Shown in pieces: positions 1 through 9,800 of a DNA stretch of 64,000 nucleotides (positions are counted from its first letter, which is position 1; each line of letters opens with the position of its first letter). The DNA lies in NCBI RefSeq assembly GCF_024763615.1, contig NC_077224.1, positions 23,715,078 through 23,779,077 on the forward strand, given 5' to 3'. This DNA comes from Phlebotomus papatasi. Taxonomy: Eukaryota > Arthropoda > Insecta > Diptera > Psychodidae. A model generated the notes under the pieces. It saw nothing but the letters and a program-made list of their open reading frames with translations. It had not been told where the DNA came from and made no database searches. The position numbers and the translations under genes are program-made.

Positions 1-1482
1 AGACTGCCAAATATTGATGGTGACTTAATTAAGGTTTGCGCCACAATGTTTAGGTCCACTTTAGCTATAACCTCCCAAGTTGTTGAAACAGCACTGCAAA
101 AAACGAATTTAATAACAAAGATACTAGCACCAGACTACAGGGGTAAATTTAAACGTAATATCTCTGAAGAAGACAAGGCCACATCAGATTCTGTGAGGAA
201 GCATATTAACTCTTTTCCTAGACTACCAGCGCATTACTGCAGACAGGATTCAACGCGAGAAATTATTGATGGCCGGCTCAATGTTTCCAAAATGCATGGT
301 CTGTATACGGAGTGGCTCAATGATCAGAATGAGTCATGCGCTCCTGCCTCTGAAAGAAAATATCGTGACATTTTCAATCAAGAATTCAATATCTCCTTTC
401 GAAATCCTAAGAAGGACCAATGTTATGAATGTGTCACATACGAAAGCTTGAGCCCAGAAGAACAAAAAGAGAAAAAACAGAAGCACGATGAGCATCTATT
501 TAACAAGCAAAAAGCTAGAGAGTTAAAGAAATGTGATACGAAATATGCTGAGGATCACCCAGAGACATTGGTAGCTTGTTTTGACTTCCAAAAAGTTATC
601 ACGATCCCAAGTGCTCCAACAAGCACACTGTATTACTCTAGAAAGCTAAATGTGTTCAATTTTACCTTATTCGATGTTGCCAAGAAGCTGGGCAAGTGTT
701 ACGTTTGGGATGAAAGCATCTCAGGACGAGGAGCAGAGGAAGTTGCCAGCTGTCTTTTTGAATATATGAGGCAAGAGATTGAAAAAGGTACGAAGCATTT
801 TATTTTCTGGACGGATAATTGTCCTGCTCAGAATAAAAATAAATGCTTGGCCGCATTCTATGGATGGATGTGTAAAACGTTCAAAATTGACATTACTCAT
901 CGATATCTAGAGCGTGGTCATACCCAGAATGAAGCTGATAGTGTTCATGCTCTCATTGAAAAGAAGACAAAAAATCAGACAATTTTTGTACCAAATCAAT
1001 GGTACTCATTAATACGTAACGCAAAGAAAAAGGAAGCGCATGAAGTTGAAGAAATGTGTATGGAAGATTTTCTCACATTCAAAATTCTCCTTGAAGGAGC
1101 GAACACAACCAAAAATTCTAAGAAAGAAAATTTTCCTTGGCTTAAAATTCGTGAAATTCAAGTCCAAAAAAGTAATCCCTTTACTTTATTGTATAAAACC
1201 GACTTTGAGCAAGAAGCAAATGAGATAAAACTGTGTGATGTCAGTTCATACCAAAAACTTCGAAAGAGTAAAAAACCAATGCCAAAACTGATGACATTGA
1301 AAACCATTCCTCAAATCCGACAAGGGAAGAAGCCAATATCTGCAGAAAAGCATAAGGACCTTGTGAATCTTGTCAATAAAAGTGTAATTCCAAAAGCGTA
1401 TTCAAACTTCTTCGCAGATTTAGTTTTGGAAGATGATCTTAAAAAAGAAATGGTGGAGAAAGAATGCTTTAGTGATGAATAA
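1..1482 (+). CDS. DUF7869-type protein, 5' end outside window
   Basis: The frame is open from the first base, so the ATG at 46 is probably internal and the N-terminus lies upstream. It ends at TAA 1480-1482, with AATAAA at about 1531. I recognise the layout of the insect proteins grouped as DUF7869: an HYCR stretch, a Cys pair (QCYEC), then VACFDFQK, FWTDNCPAQNKN and RGHTQNEADSVHALIE. Counting from the ATG at 46, acidic residues D180, D257 and E296 sit in these three blocks. The order and spacing recall an RNase H-like D-D-E nuclease or transposase, but that is inference and the family has no established function known to me. The last 80 residues are basic and lysine-rich. No intron is needed across the visible 494 codons, which fits a transposon-derived gene. 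It could equally be a domesticated single-exon gene. Confidence 0.75.
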   Translation, partial: RLPNIDGDLIKVCATMFRSTLAITSQVVETALQKTNLITKILAPDYRGKFKRNISEEDKATSDSVRKHINSFPRLPAHYCRQDSTREIIDGRLNVSKMHGLYTEWLNDQNESCAPASERKYRDIFNQEFNISFRNPKKDQCYECVTYESLSPEEQKEKKQKHDEHLFNKQKARELKKCDTKYAEDHPETLVACFDFQKVITIPSAPTSTLYYSRKLNVFNFTLFDVAKKLGKCYVWDESISGRGAEEVASCLFEYMRQEIEKGTKHFIFWTDNCPAQNKNKCLAAFYGWMCKTFKIDITHRYLERGHTQNEADSVHALIEKKTKNQTIFVPNQWYSLIRNAKKKEAHEVEEMCMEDFLTFKILLEGANTTKNSKKENFPWLKIREIQVQKSNPFTLLYKTDFEQEANEIKLCDVSSYQKLRKSKKPMPKLMTLKTIPQIRQGKKPISAEKHKDLVNLVNKSVIPKAYSNFFADLVLEDDLKKEMVEKECFSDE

Positions 1483-1738
1483 TATTCTGTAATTAAAAAA
1501 TATTTATAAGCTTTGTTTAAAATGAATTGAAATAAAAAAATAAACAAAAAGTCTTCATAGTGAACTCTTTAATTTAATCATCCAACGTGAAAATGAAAGA
1601 TTGTTCTTTTTATAAATACCTTAAGATATTTAATGTTGCTTGAGCGTGATATTTGATTTATTTGCAACATTTTCCAAGTAATACTATTCTAAGTCCACTT
1701 AAAGAAAAAAACTGTAGGCAGTATTTCCTAACTATATA

Positions 1739-1809
1739 ATTCTAAGTCGACATACAGGTTTATTGGTACAAAATTTTCCGCGTTAAACTATTCTATGTCG
1801 ACTTAGAAT
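1739..1809. repeat. Perfect 16-bp inverted repeat 3' of the DUF7869 gene
   Basis: ATTCTAAGTCGACATA at 1739-1754 recurs in inverted form at 1794-1809, with 39 bp between. A third degenerate half (CTATTCTAAGTCCACTTA) lies at about 1683-1700. Each arm contains the palindrome GTCGAC. It could be the end of an element carrying the upstream gene or a small foldback. Confidence 0.6.
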
Positions 1810-2034
1810 CCAAATAAAGGTAAATAAATCCAAAAATTCCATTCTATATAAAATTATGATAATTATTTAAAGAAAATAATGGAATTATTCTTTGATGGTA
1901 ATTCCATTATGTGTAGACCATTAAAAAGAACCTATTTCGTATATACATGGTGTTCGAGAGTAATTTAGTTCCACGTAAACATAGTTTTTAAGTTGCAAAA
2001 CTTCAAATGGCTCTCCTGTAATGTTGTCATTCTG

Positions 2035-2560
2035 AGATAGAATAGTATGGAATGGAACCGTCGATTTGTAGTTTGCACGAATGCCAGCCTTCCGAATGCC
2101 CTGCCATTTATGACGAAGGGCTGTCTTCAGCTCATGGACATTTCGCTACATTTTAGTCCCTAACCTTAACCAACAAAATGTCCCTCTTGGAGAAGTCAAG
2201 CAGTTTTGCATCCGGAAATCGTTGAGGTCATTGTGCTCCAAAATCGAAAAGCTAAACGTTATTTTTTTTAGCGAAATCTTATTTGGAGCGTGATTTCTGC
2301 GACGGTTTCGAGCAGGGTTTCGAGTCTTGTTCGAACTTCCAGAATAATTTACCGAAAGTTTTGTATGCCCACGGCTTCAGGGGTCCTTCCGAGACAATTT
2401 TCAAATACACATTGGCATTCATATTGACGCTGCGGCTTAAAAACCCCAGTGGAAATCGATAATTGGCCATCGCGGAAGTCCAGGCCTTCAAATACGGTGG
2501 TCTTTGACTTCCAGTGACCATTCGAATGTCCAAATTATCGTAAGATTCTACCTTCAGTTA
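2035..2560 (-). pseudogene. Degenerate mariner/Tc1-like transposase fragment
   Basis: Read on the minus strand from about 2533, the frame contains NANVYLKIV, then GPLKPWAYKTFGK and WKFEQDSKP. This resembles the middle of mariner-family transposases, where the usual text is FQQDxAPAH around the second catalytic Asp. Here the Asp remains but the following PAH is lost. Further along, after stops and frame changes, ELKTALRHKWQGIRKAGIRA (2100-2170) matches the family's C-terminal end. No TIRs were found around it. This is a dead relic of about 0.5 kb; its subfamily (maT-like or other) cannot be settled by eye. Confidence 0.55.
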
Positions 2561-2848
2561 AACACAATCATTTTGTTTGCTGATCAATTGGTCAATTGGA
2601 AAATTAAAAAAAATCCATATTCTGCAATTGGCCTTAAACATACAAGCCAAGGTATACTTCTTCGCTCTATCGAGTATAACATTTTTTAAGGATGTATAAA
2701 ATCTTGTCGTTTTTGGGATTTTTAAGGCTCCACATGGAGGTCCTTTTCCACTCCAACAAGTGCTGAGTCTGAAAGGATTTTCAGCACTTCATCCAAATCT
2801 TGCACCAAAATTCGAAACAGAACTGCTCAACGCCATTTAGCAGTCTTA

Positions 2849-3285
2849 GGGCAGAATCACATTGACAGTAAAATGCTCACCGTCACCGTCAAAGCCCTCA
2901 CCGTATTTCGTTGATTTACGCATTTTCATTGTAATTTTTACGGAAATTCTCAATTACCGTGTTACATTATCTCATACTCGGTGGCACTAGGTGAAAATAA
3001 TATAAGAAAATTGAAGAAATAAAACGAAAATGCGATAAACGGTAAGCAATAAGAAAAACTGTAGGATTTTTTGCTACAGTTTTTTTGCTCACCGTTTATC
3101 GCATTTTCGTTTTATTTCTTCAATTTTCTTATATTATTTTCACCTAGTGCCACCGAGTATGAGATAAGGTGATACGGTAATGGAAAATTTGCGTAAGAAT
3201 CGCAATGAAAATGCGTAAATTAACGAAATACGGTGAGGGCTTTGACGGTGACGGTGAGCATTTTATTGTCAATGTGATTCTGCCC
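2849..3285. mobile_element. 437-bp foldback MITE, PIF/Harbinger-like
   Basis: The two halves are near-complete inverted copies. The left end GGGCAGAATCACATTGAC is mirrored by GTCAATGTGATTCTGCCC, and matching continues almost to the centre at about 3065-3075. The flanks are TTA on both sides (2846-2848 and 3286-3288), a 3-bp duplication of the type made by PIF/Harbinger transposases. No coding capacity. The superfamily call rests on TSD and TIR style only. Confidence 0.75.
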
Positions 3286-3566
3286 TTATTATTATCTGGT
3301 CCTTTGTATTCGTAAAAGTAAAAGTTTATTATCCTCTCAAGATGGATTTGATTATATACACAATGATCCTCGTGGCTGCCTACATTTCCGAGGGAGAAAG
3401 GAGAGCGAAATGACCTATCACCCGAGAGATTTACTAATCGCCGCGGATGCAAACGATGCTAACATTCCGAAGTAGCAGGATAAAAATAATGACATGCGCC
3501 CGAGAGCGCCTATTTTTAGTACAGTTAAAAATATTATTTAAAAATTGATATGTGGAACCTGTTCCT

Positions 3567-3640
3567 ACCCGGGTACCCCGGTAAGAATTTCAGTGGAACC
3601 GGGTACCCGGCAATTTCAAATTACCCGGATATTTGCGACA
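3567..3640. repeat. CCCGGGTACC-rich short repeats
   Basis: Three imperfect copies of a TACCCGG(GTACC) word occur in about 75 bp, in an otherwise AT-rich stretch. Each is locally palindromic. Similar GGGTTCCC wording recurs in the decayed minisatellite at 34970-35250. No function is apparent. Confidence 0.4.
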
Positions 3641-3644
3641 ACTC

Positions 3645-3955
3645 TTCATTATCTCCCATAACGTGGTTATATTGATCGTGTCATAAGCTTGTTTAAAATC
3701 CACAAACAAATTATGCGTGTTAATGGACTATTCTGTGCACTTTTGAAGTATTTGTCTTAGACAAAATACCTGATCTACCGTAGATCATCCCGACCTGAAG
3801 CCAACCTAGTATTCTCCTAGTGCCCTCTCACTATGAGGATTAAGTCTATTGTGTATGATGCTTAACAGCACTTTATTCGTGACGCAACAGCAGTGAAATT
3901 CCTCGAAAATTCGAGCACACCAATCTTTCTCCCTTTTAGTAGATGGGGCATATTA
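3645..3955 (-). pseudogene. Non-LTR retrotransposon reverse transcriptase relic
   Basis: The minus strand carries the early RT motifs in the correct order across several frames: PIYxKGE and CSNFRGISLL (about 3880-3955), then HNRLNPH and GEYxVGFRSG (3780-3850), then HNLFVDFKQAYDTI (about 3655-3720), which holds the first catalytic Asp region. At least three in-frame stops and one frameshift interrupt it, and the YADD motif is absent. The wording is that of insect jockey/CR1-type elements. It is a dead fragment. Confidence 0.7.
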
Positions 3956-4234
3956 TTGCTGTTCTCCAGTGCACACCCAAGAAGCAAAATAGCTGCCTTA
4001 TAGAACCAAGTATTAGAAAAGTCTTTTAGTGCACTTTCAAAAGGCTTAAAGTGAGAATTTTCTGTTGAAATTCCTATAGAAGCTCTTAAGATCCTTAAGA
4101 GTGCGCCACTTTACTTTTAGTAATCTCAGTGTTGGAACCAAGAGCGTTATAAGCAAATAAAAAGATTTTTGGTTCTATAGTGCCTTACTTAGGGTATTCT
4201 ACAAGACTATATTAAGAAAAAATTGCTTCTTGGG

Positions 4235-5858
4235 CAGTGGGGCCACTCCATACAAATTGCGGCCAAAACCCTGACTCTGAGGCAAGAAGGTCATATATAG
4301 GTAATTTGGGGTCCCTGAATTCATTTTTGACCATAAAAATTAAAAAAAATCATAGGGGAAAGGGGGGTAACATGTACACAGGGCGCACGAACACCAACAA
4401 ATCATATTTAGTAAGGCAAACGGTTAGAGATAGAGACTTGGAATCTTCGAAGGACTCCCTATAAGGCGACCCAAGGACTGTTATGATACCTTCGATTTTC
4501 CCGCCACCACTCCCCTTCCCCTCCAAAACCATGTATTTTTGTGATTGCTCGAAAACGTGTGGTACAATTTTTTTTAAAATTTTTTTTGACATGTTTTAGA
4601 GATTACCCAAGCGGACATTTCGCCGTTAAACGACAATATACCGTTGAATCATTTCCAAGAACGGTTTTTCAAAGTCAAAGGGTAAAAAGACCCTAGAGAG
4701 CGTATTTTTCAACCGAATGGTATCATGTTTGGGCTTGTTAGAAAGGCCTTGGAATTCTTGACAAGTCTGAAACGACTCCAATCGGTTATGAACTAGTAAT
4801 AAACCGATTCATAACCGATAAGTAATTTTGGTCCAAAAAACAATTCTATTACTCTTAAACTATATTTTGAGTGATTTATGAACCGGTTCATTATCGGTTC
4901 ATAACCGATTAAAACCGCTTAAGACTTGTCAGAAATTCCAAAACCTTTCTGAGAAGTCCAAACATGATACCATGCGGTAAAGAAATACGCTCTCTAGGGC
5001 TTTTGTAATCTTTTATACTTTGAAAACCCGTTATTAGAAGTAATTCTTATGCACATATATAATCCTAAAATAATCTCTAAAACATACTAATCTTAAACAA
5101 TCTCTAAAGCATACCCAAAAATGAAAAAAAAATCGCAAAAAACAGAAATTCGAGAAATCCCAAAAAAACATGGTTTTGGCGGTTAAAAGGGCGGGGGTCG
5201 ATGGGGGGCTGGTAAGTGAGGGGCATGTTAACGATTCTTGGGTCGAATTATGGAGGTACTCCAAAGGTATAAAGTCTCTATCTTTAATCCCTTTGCTCCT
5301 AGGTACTAAAAAAAAACCTCATTCTGGGTGTGAATAGTCTCAGAAAATTGCTTTGGAAGGGTCCCCGGGCAACTTTGGGCAAAATGAGGTTAGTATTTCC
5401 TGAAAGTAGATTAAATTTGAAGGAAAAAACGCTTTTCAGAATAGCGGCAAGTAGCGGCTTCTTAAGTAGAATCTTTGAGGAATCTTAAGAATTTGAAATT
5501 TATTTCAAGTAATACGCATTATATGAATCGAAGTCCTGGTAAATCCTTATGAGGACAATTTTAAATGATCAGTTTGCATTCAGTGATATGTCTTCTGAAT
5601 AAATATGGCATAATTTCTTTAGAAAAGTACACTTGGCTATATCAATTAGAGTCCATGAAAACGTCGCTAAAAAGCCAAAAATGACGAAAAAATTTATAAA
5701 AAGGTGACTTTAAGAATCTCTATAGGCTACAATTTTTGACCGATCTTAATGAAAATTTTGGGAAAATGTTCTTCATTTATCGCTAAATGAAATAAAAATA
5801 ATTTTGGTTTAATTAAAAATAGTTGAAAAAATAGGTTTTGGCCGTCTTGGCCCCACTG
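4235..5858. mobile_element. 1.6-kb CAGTGGGGCCA-ended inverted-repeat element
   Basis: CAGTGGGGCCA at 4235, followed by GGCCAAAACC, is mirrored by GGTTTTGGCC and TGGCCCCACTG ending at 5858. There is no convincing ORF inside. The CAGT ends are typical of pogo/Tigger-related elements, but no clear TA duplication remains. The interior holds the large foldback at 4385-5285. Confidence 0.5.
4385..5285. repeat. Large foldback repeat, family R3 (CCGATT type)
   Basis: The left arm (about 4400-4800) and right arm (about 4870-5280) are imperfect inverted copies. Mirrored landmarks include GAGAGCGTATTT against AATACGCTCTC, GGTATCATGTTTGG against CCAAACATGATACC, and AACCGATTCATAACC against GGTTCATAACCG. 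Related sequence recurs at 7590-8060, 13365-13520, 14090-14230, 32381-32646, 54781-55325 and 59090-59830, so this is a dispersed family. It encodes nothing evident. Confidence 0.65.
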
Positions 5859-6870
5859 TGCAGTGGGTAAAATTTCCTGTCTCCAGATTTCCATTTATTA
5901 ACATATTGAAAAATAATTAACAAATGCTTTCAGAATATTATTCTATTGTATTTCAATATTAATTGGATTCACTAGTGATTTTAGTAAAAATTTCTACTTG
6001 CCCTTTCCGTTGTTCCCTCGAAGGTATTTTGGGTATTTTTGATTGTAGACGACAAAGCAGTAGCATATCCAGGACTCAAACCACTCCATTTAACAGAAAA
6101 ATCTCATTAAAAATAATGGCAAAAGTTTTTATTTTATTCAATTTATATATACAAATCTAATAAAAATAGAGTTTTATGTACAATCTTACGATGTATCAAT
6201 CTTTTGCTATATTAAATTAAAAAAAAAGTATTCGATTAGATATTTCCATCAAGTTGTGTCCTGTGTATGCGTTAAGTAGAAAAAAAAATGTTTTCGACTT
6301 TTCTGTTTATCACTGTTTCCGAAATTGGTCGATGTTGTGCATCATATAATCTTCCATAAATTTTCTGGATTGAGGATGATGACTTAAGATTAAAGCTCTA
6401 TAAACACTTAAAAAATATAATTCTCGACCTTGCGTCCGAATCGATTTTCTTTGATCATTAACAGTTTTATATTTTTTTTTTCTTTTTGGGATTTAATGCA
6501 TTGCTCCATACAAAAGACATGAAAAAAAAACTTAGCCAGAAATAAATCTCTACTCATCCTAAATTTATCTCCATGTTTCACTAAGAATTAGTCAGACTGT
6601 CATTTGTGCAAGTTCCATCGATAATCAGATTCTGGAGATGAATTAATTCATTCTCTCTTCATGTCTACACTAAACAAAAAAGATCCTAAATATCAATTTA
6701 AAAAAAAAAGAACATCCTAGTCTACAAATTCATACTTTTTCACTATCACTTCGTGCTACAGTGTTCTTGGTTCAACAAACTCTCCCTTGGAGATTTTATT
6801 AAAAAAAAAATGACGATGAAGCTTCCAGAGCAAAAGAATTTCTCCATAGAGATTTTTATCGTCATATTTC
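5859..6870. other. AT-rich flank, 3' side of the transporter gene
   Basis: No gene is seen. It should hold the 3' UTR of the minus-strand transporter ending at 6871. Possible minus-strand poly(A) signals read as TTTATT on the plus strand, for example near 6127. Several homopolymer A/T runs are present. Confidence 0.4.
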
Positions 6871-9800
6871 TTACGAAATAATTTTGTTGTTCTTCAATGG
6901 TACTCCCTCTTCTGCATCCTCCTCGCCCTTCTTTTTCCTCTCCGGAGGATTGTTCCATTCCTGCAGTTCTCCTGTACCGAAGATCAGATACACGAGAGAG
7001 CCAAAGATGTAAACACCAGCGAGGATTCCAAAGACAATTTGCCACTGGCCGTAAGTTTGCTGCAAACAAATTCAAAAATTAATCCAAAAATCCTATTGTA
7101 TTTCGAAAATAAAAGACTTATCCAGATGGGGAATTCTGCAACCGTATGATATTGTCATATGACAAATTTAGAATTTTTATGCTGTAAATTAGGAAAAACA
7201 ATCCAAAATGAGATTCATATCAATTACTGAGGGCTTCACAGATCGCCTTGGAATAACGATTTGATATTGACTGGCTTTTAATGTTGCCCTGCTTTCGAAC
7301 TTACTACCAGAATTTGTCATATGACATTGTCATACTGTTACAGAATTCCCCTATAGGATTATTATAAAAAGTTTGCGATATGAAAATCATATTGAGATAT
7401 ATAGGGTACGACAATTTGTTAACTCAATTCGAAAATTGATAATTTAGTCAAAAATCGAATCAATGAAACTTTAAATTGTCTAAAAAAAAACTAAGACTTT
7501 CTCTTTTTAAATTAATTGCCAAAGAATTCAGATCAAGTCAAAATTTGGTTTAAAAAAAAGCCATTAATCGGTATAACTCACCGTTTAGCCCCTGTTTAAA
7601 AAACAAGACTTCGAAAATATATCAAAAGAGAAACGTAAATCAGTTACCGGTATTTAATCGATTCCTTAGGATTAAAACCGATGCAGCTGGGTTGGAAATT
7701 CAAAACTTTTCCTAAAAATCTAAGTTTGATTAAATCGTTTAAGAAATGATCGGTCCAAAGTCGTGGAAATGTGACCTTAAAAAACACAAAATTTCAATTT
7801 GTCGATCATAGACTTGGTCAAAATATTGGTGTGGTCAAATGCCAAAGCATAACCGAAAATGCAAGAAATTGTTGATGCAGTTTTCAAGAAAAACCAAAAT
7901 GGTATAGTTTTGAAGTAATATTTAGGGGATGAGGAGAAAAAGAAAAAAAGACTATCTGATTTTATGCCCACTTTTAAGGGAGTCACCGAAAACCCCGAAA
8001 ACCGAAAGTCTATATCTCTTACCGGTTCAACTCTACCAATAACAAGACCTAAAAAGCGGATTATGCGGTTATATACGTCATGAAGATTAAAAACAGATTT
8101 TTTTTTTAATAATATTAACAGGGAAGATAGAGGGTGTTACGAAGTAACTAAAAAGCGAAGAAAACTAATTTTGCAAAAATCGACTTATTCGACTTATATT
8201 CTGACAAGTCGAAATATTCATTTAGAAATTTTACAAATTCAACCATTCTGGGACGTGATTTTCGGACACGTTGAAATAAAATCAGCTTTTCGGTGGACAA
8301 CAATTTCTAAAGAAAAAATAAAATTAGTATTTCTGGAAAATTTTATACTAAAATAGCCATATTCGGAATGCTTTACAACACGTATCGTCATTGTTAAATA
8401 AGTTTTGATAAAGGAAGTAAAAAATCCTTTACTGAAGTGCGAGTTTAATTAATTCTAACAGGAATCATGTCGCTTCTTGATGTCAGATGAATCTAATCTG
8501 AATAATCATGACTACCACGGAGTAAGTTTTTCAATAAAAGGTCTCCAACAATCAGGTTTCAGCGGCTGATTTTTTAAAATCTTTAAATGAAAATTTCATA
8601 AAAGTAGTATATAATTGTTGCACTTTTATATGATTGAAACCTTAAATTATTTTTTTTATTATGTCGAAAAGAAAATATTTGAAGAAAATATGCTGCTCTT
8701 TAGTCCTCGTGACCCACGTAACCCCTTAAGGGGTTATAATAGGAGAACGCTTATAATTAACGGTATTCTAGTGATTTTTTGTGACTTTGTTAATCAATCA
8801 ATCAATGTGAAATTTTCAGGAATTATTGCATATGGTTTGAGGAATATAAAAATATTTTTATTTAAATTTTGAATACAAAATGGCAGCGCAGAAGTACACG
8901 AACTGAGGATAGATATTTTTAGGCACTCCACGGGGAACAGTAGAACCAGAGTAATTTCCACCCGGTAATTTTTATGGCATCTGCTTAGATAGATTCAATA
9001 GAGAAGTACATGGGATAATTGAGAAATACTGACATTTTCAATCTTGGAAGCACCTTGATCAAAAAAAAAAACAAAAGATCTCTAGTTGATATAAATGCCG
9101 TAAATGTCTTAAGATATTGCTTTCTCTTTGAATTCGAACAGTAACTGTATCTGTAAAAAATTTAAAGAACTTAAGGCCGAAAGTCAAAATCCCGGAAGCT
9201 AAAATCCCGAAAGCCGACATCCCGAAAATCAAAATCCCGAAAGCCAAAATCCCGAATGGGCCAAAATTCCGAAAGCCAAAATCCCGAATTCTTAAAAGTG
9301 TTATAGCTACTCTCACGATTGTGTTCGCGCTTGATGGAGGCAAAGGAAAATTTTCTGTGCTTGGGGTTATTCTACACATTATCCTTCACATAATTTTATC
9401 CCTTTCAGGAGTTTGGACATTCGGGATTTTGGCTTTCGGAATTTTGGTTTTCGTGAATTTAGTCCTTCCCAGATTTTGGCGTTTGGGATTTTGGCATTCC
9501 CTATTTTGGCTGCCTTAAAGGTGGATTAAACCTTCGGGCCTTTACTAGATCAATATTAAGCGTCAAATTCTACGGCCCTGTTATATGTACTCAAGTGATA
9601 AAAAAGATAAATTTTGTCTTCAAATTTCGCTCAAAAATTGAAATAATTGTTACCAAATTAAGAGAAATATTTTCTAAATCCAAGATTTTTCTTCTGCCAA
9701 ATTAATATTTTTTTCTAGTCTCATTCATTAAATTCTTGAAGCAAACATTTTATATTTTTGATCCCTGAATTTTCTTTAGGAACTTGAAAAATTATAAGAA

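Noticed and set aside
9176..9300. CRISPR-like spaced repeats
   Set aside because: The units are contiguous and 15 bp long, with no unique spacers, in a eukaryotic genome.
9059..9518. Long open frames with Gly-Ile-Leu-Phe repeats on both strands
   Set aside because: They are translations of the 15-bp satellite arrays, whose period is a multiple of three. No start context or conserved domain is seen.
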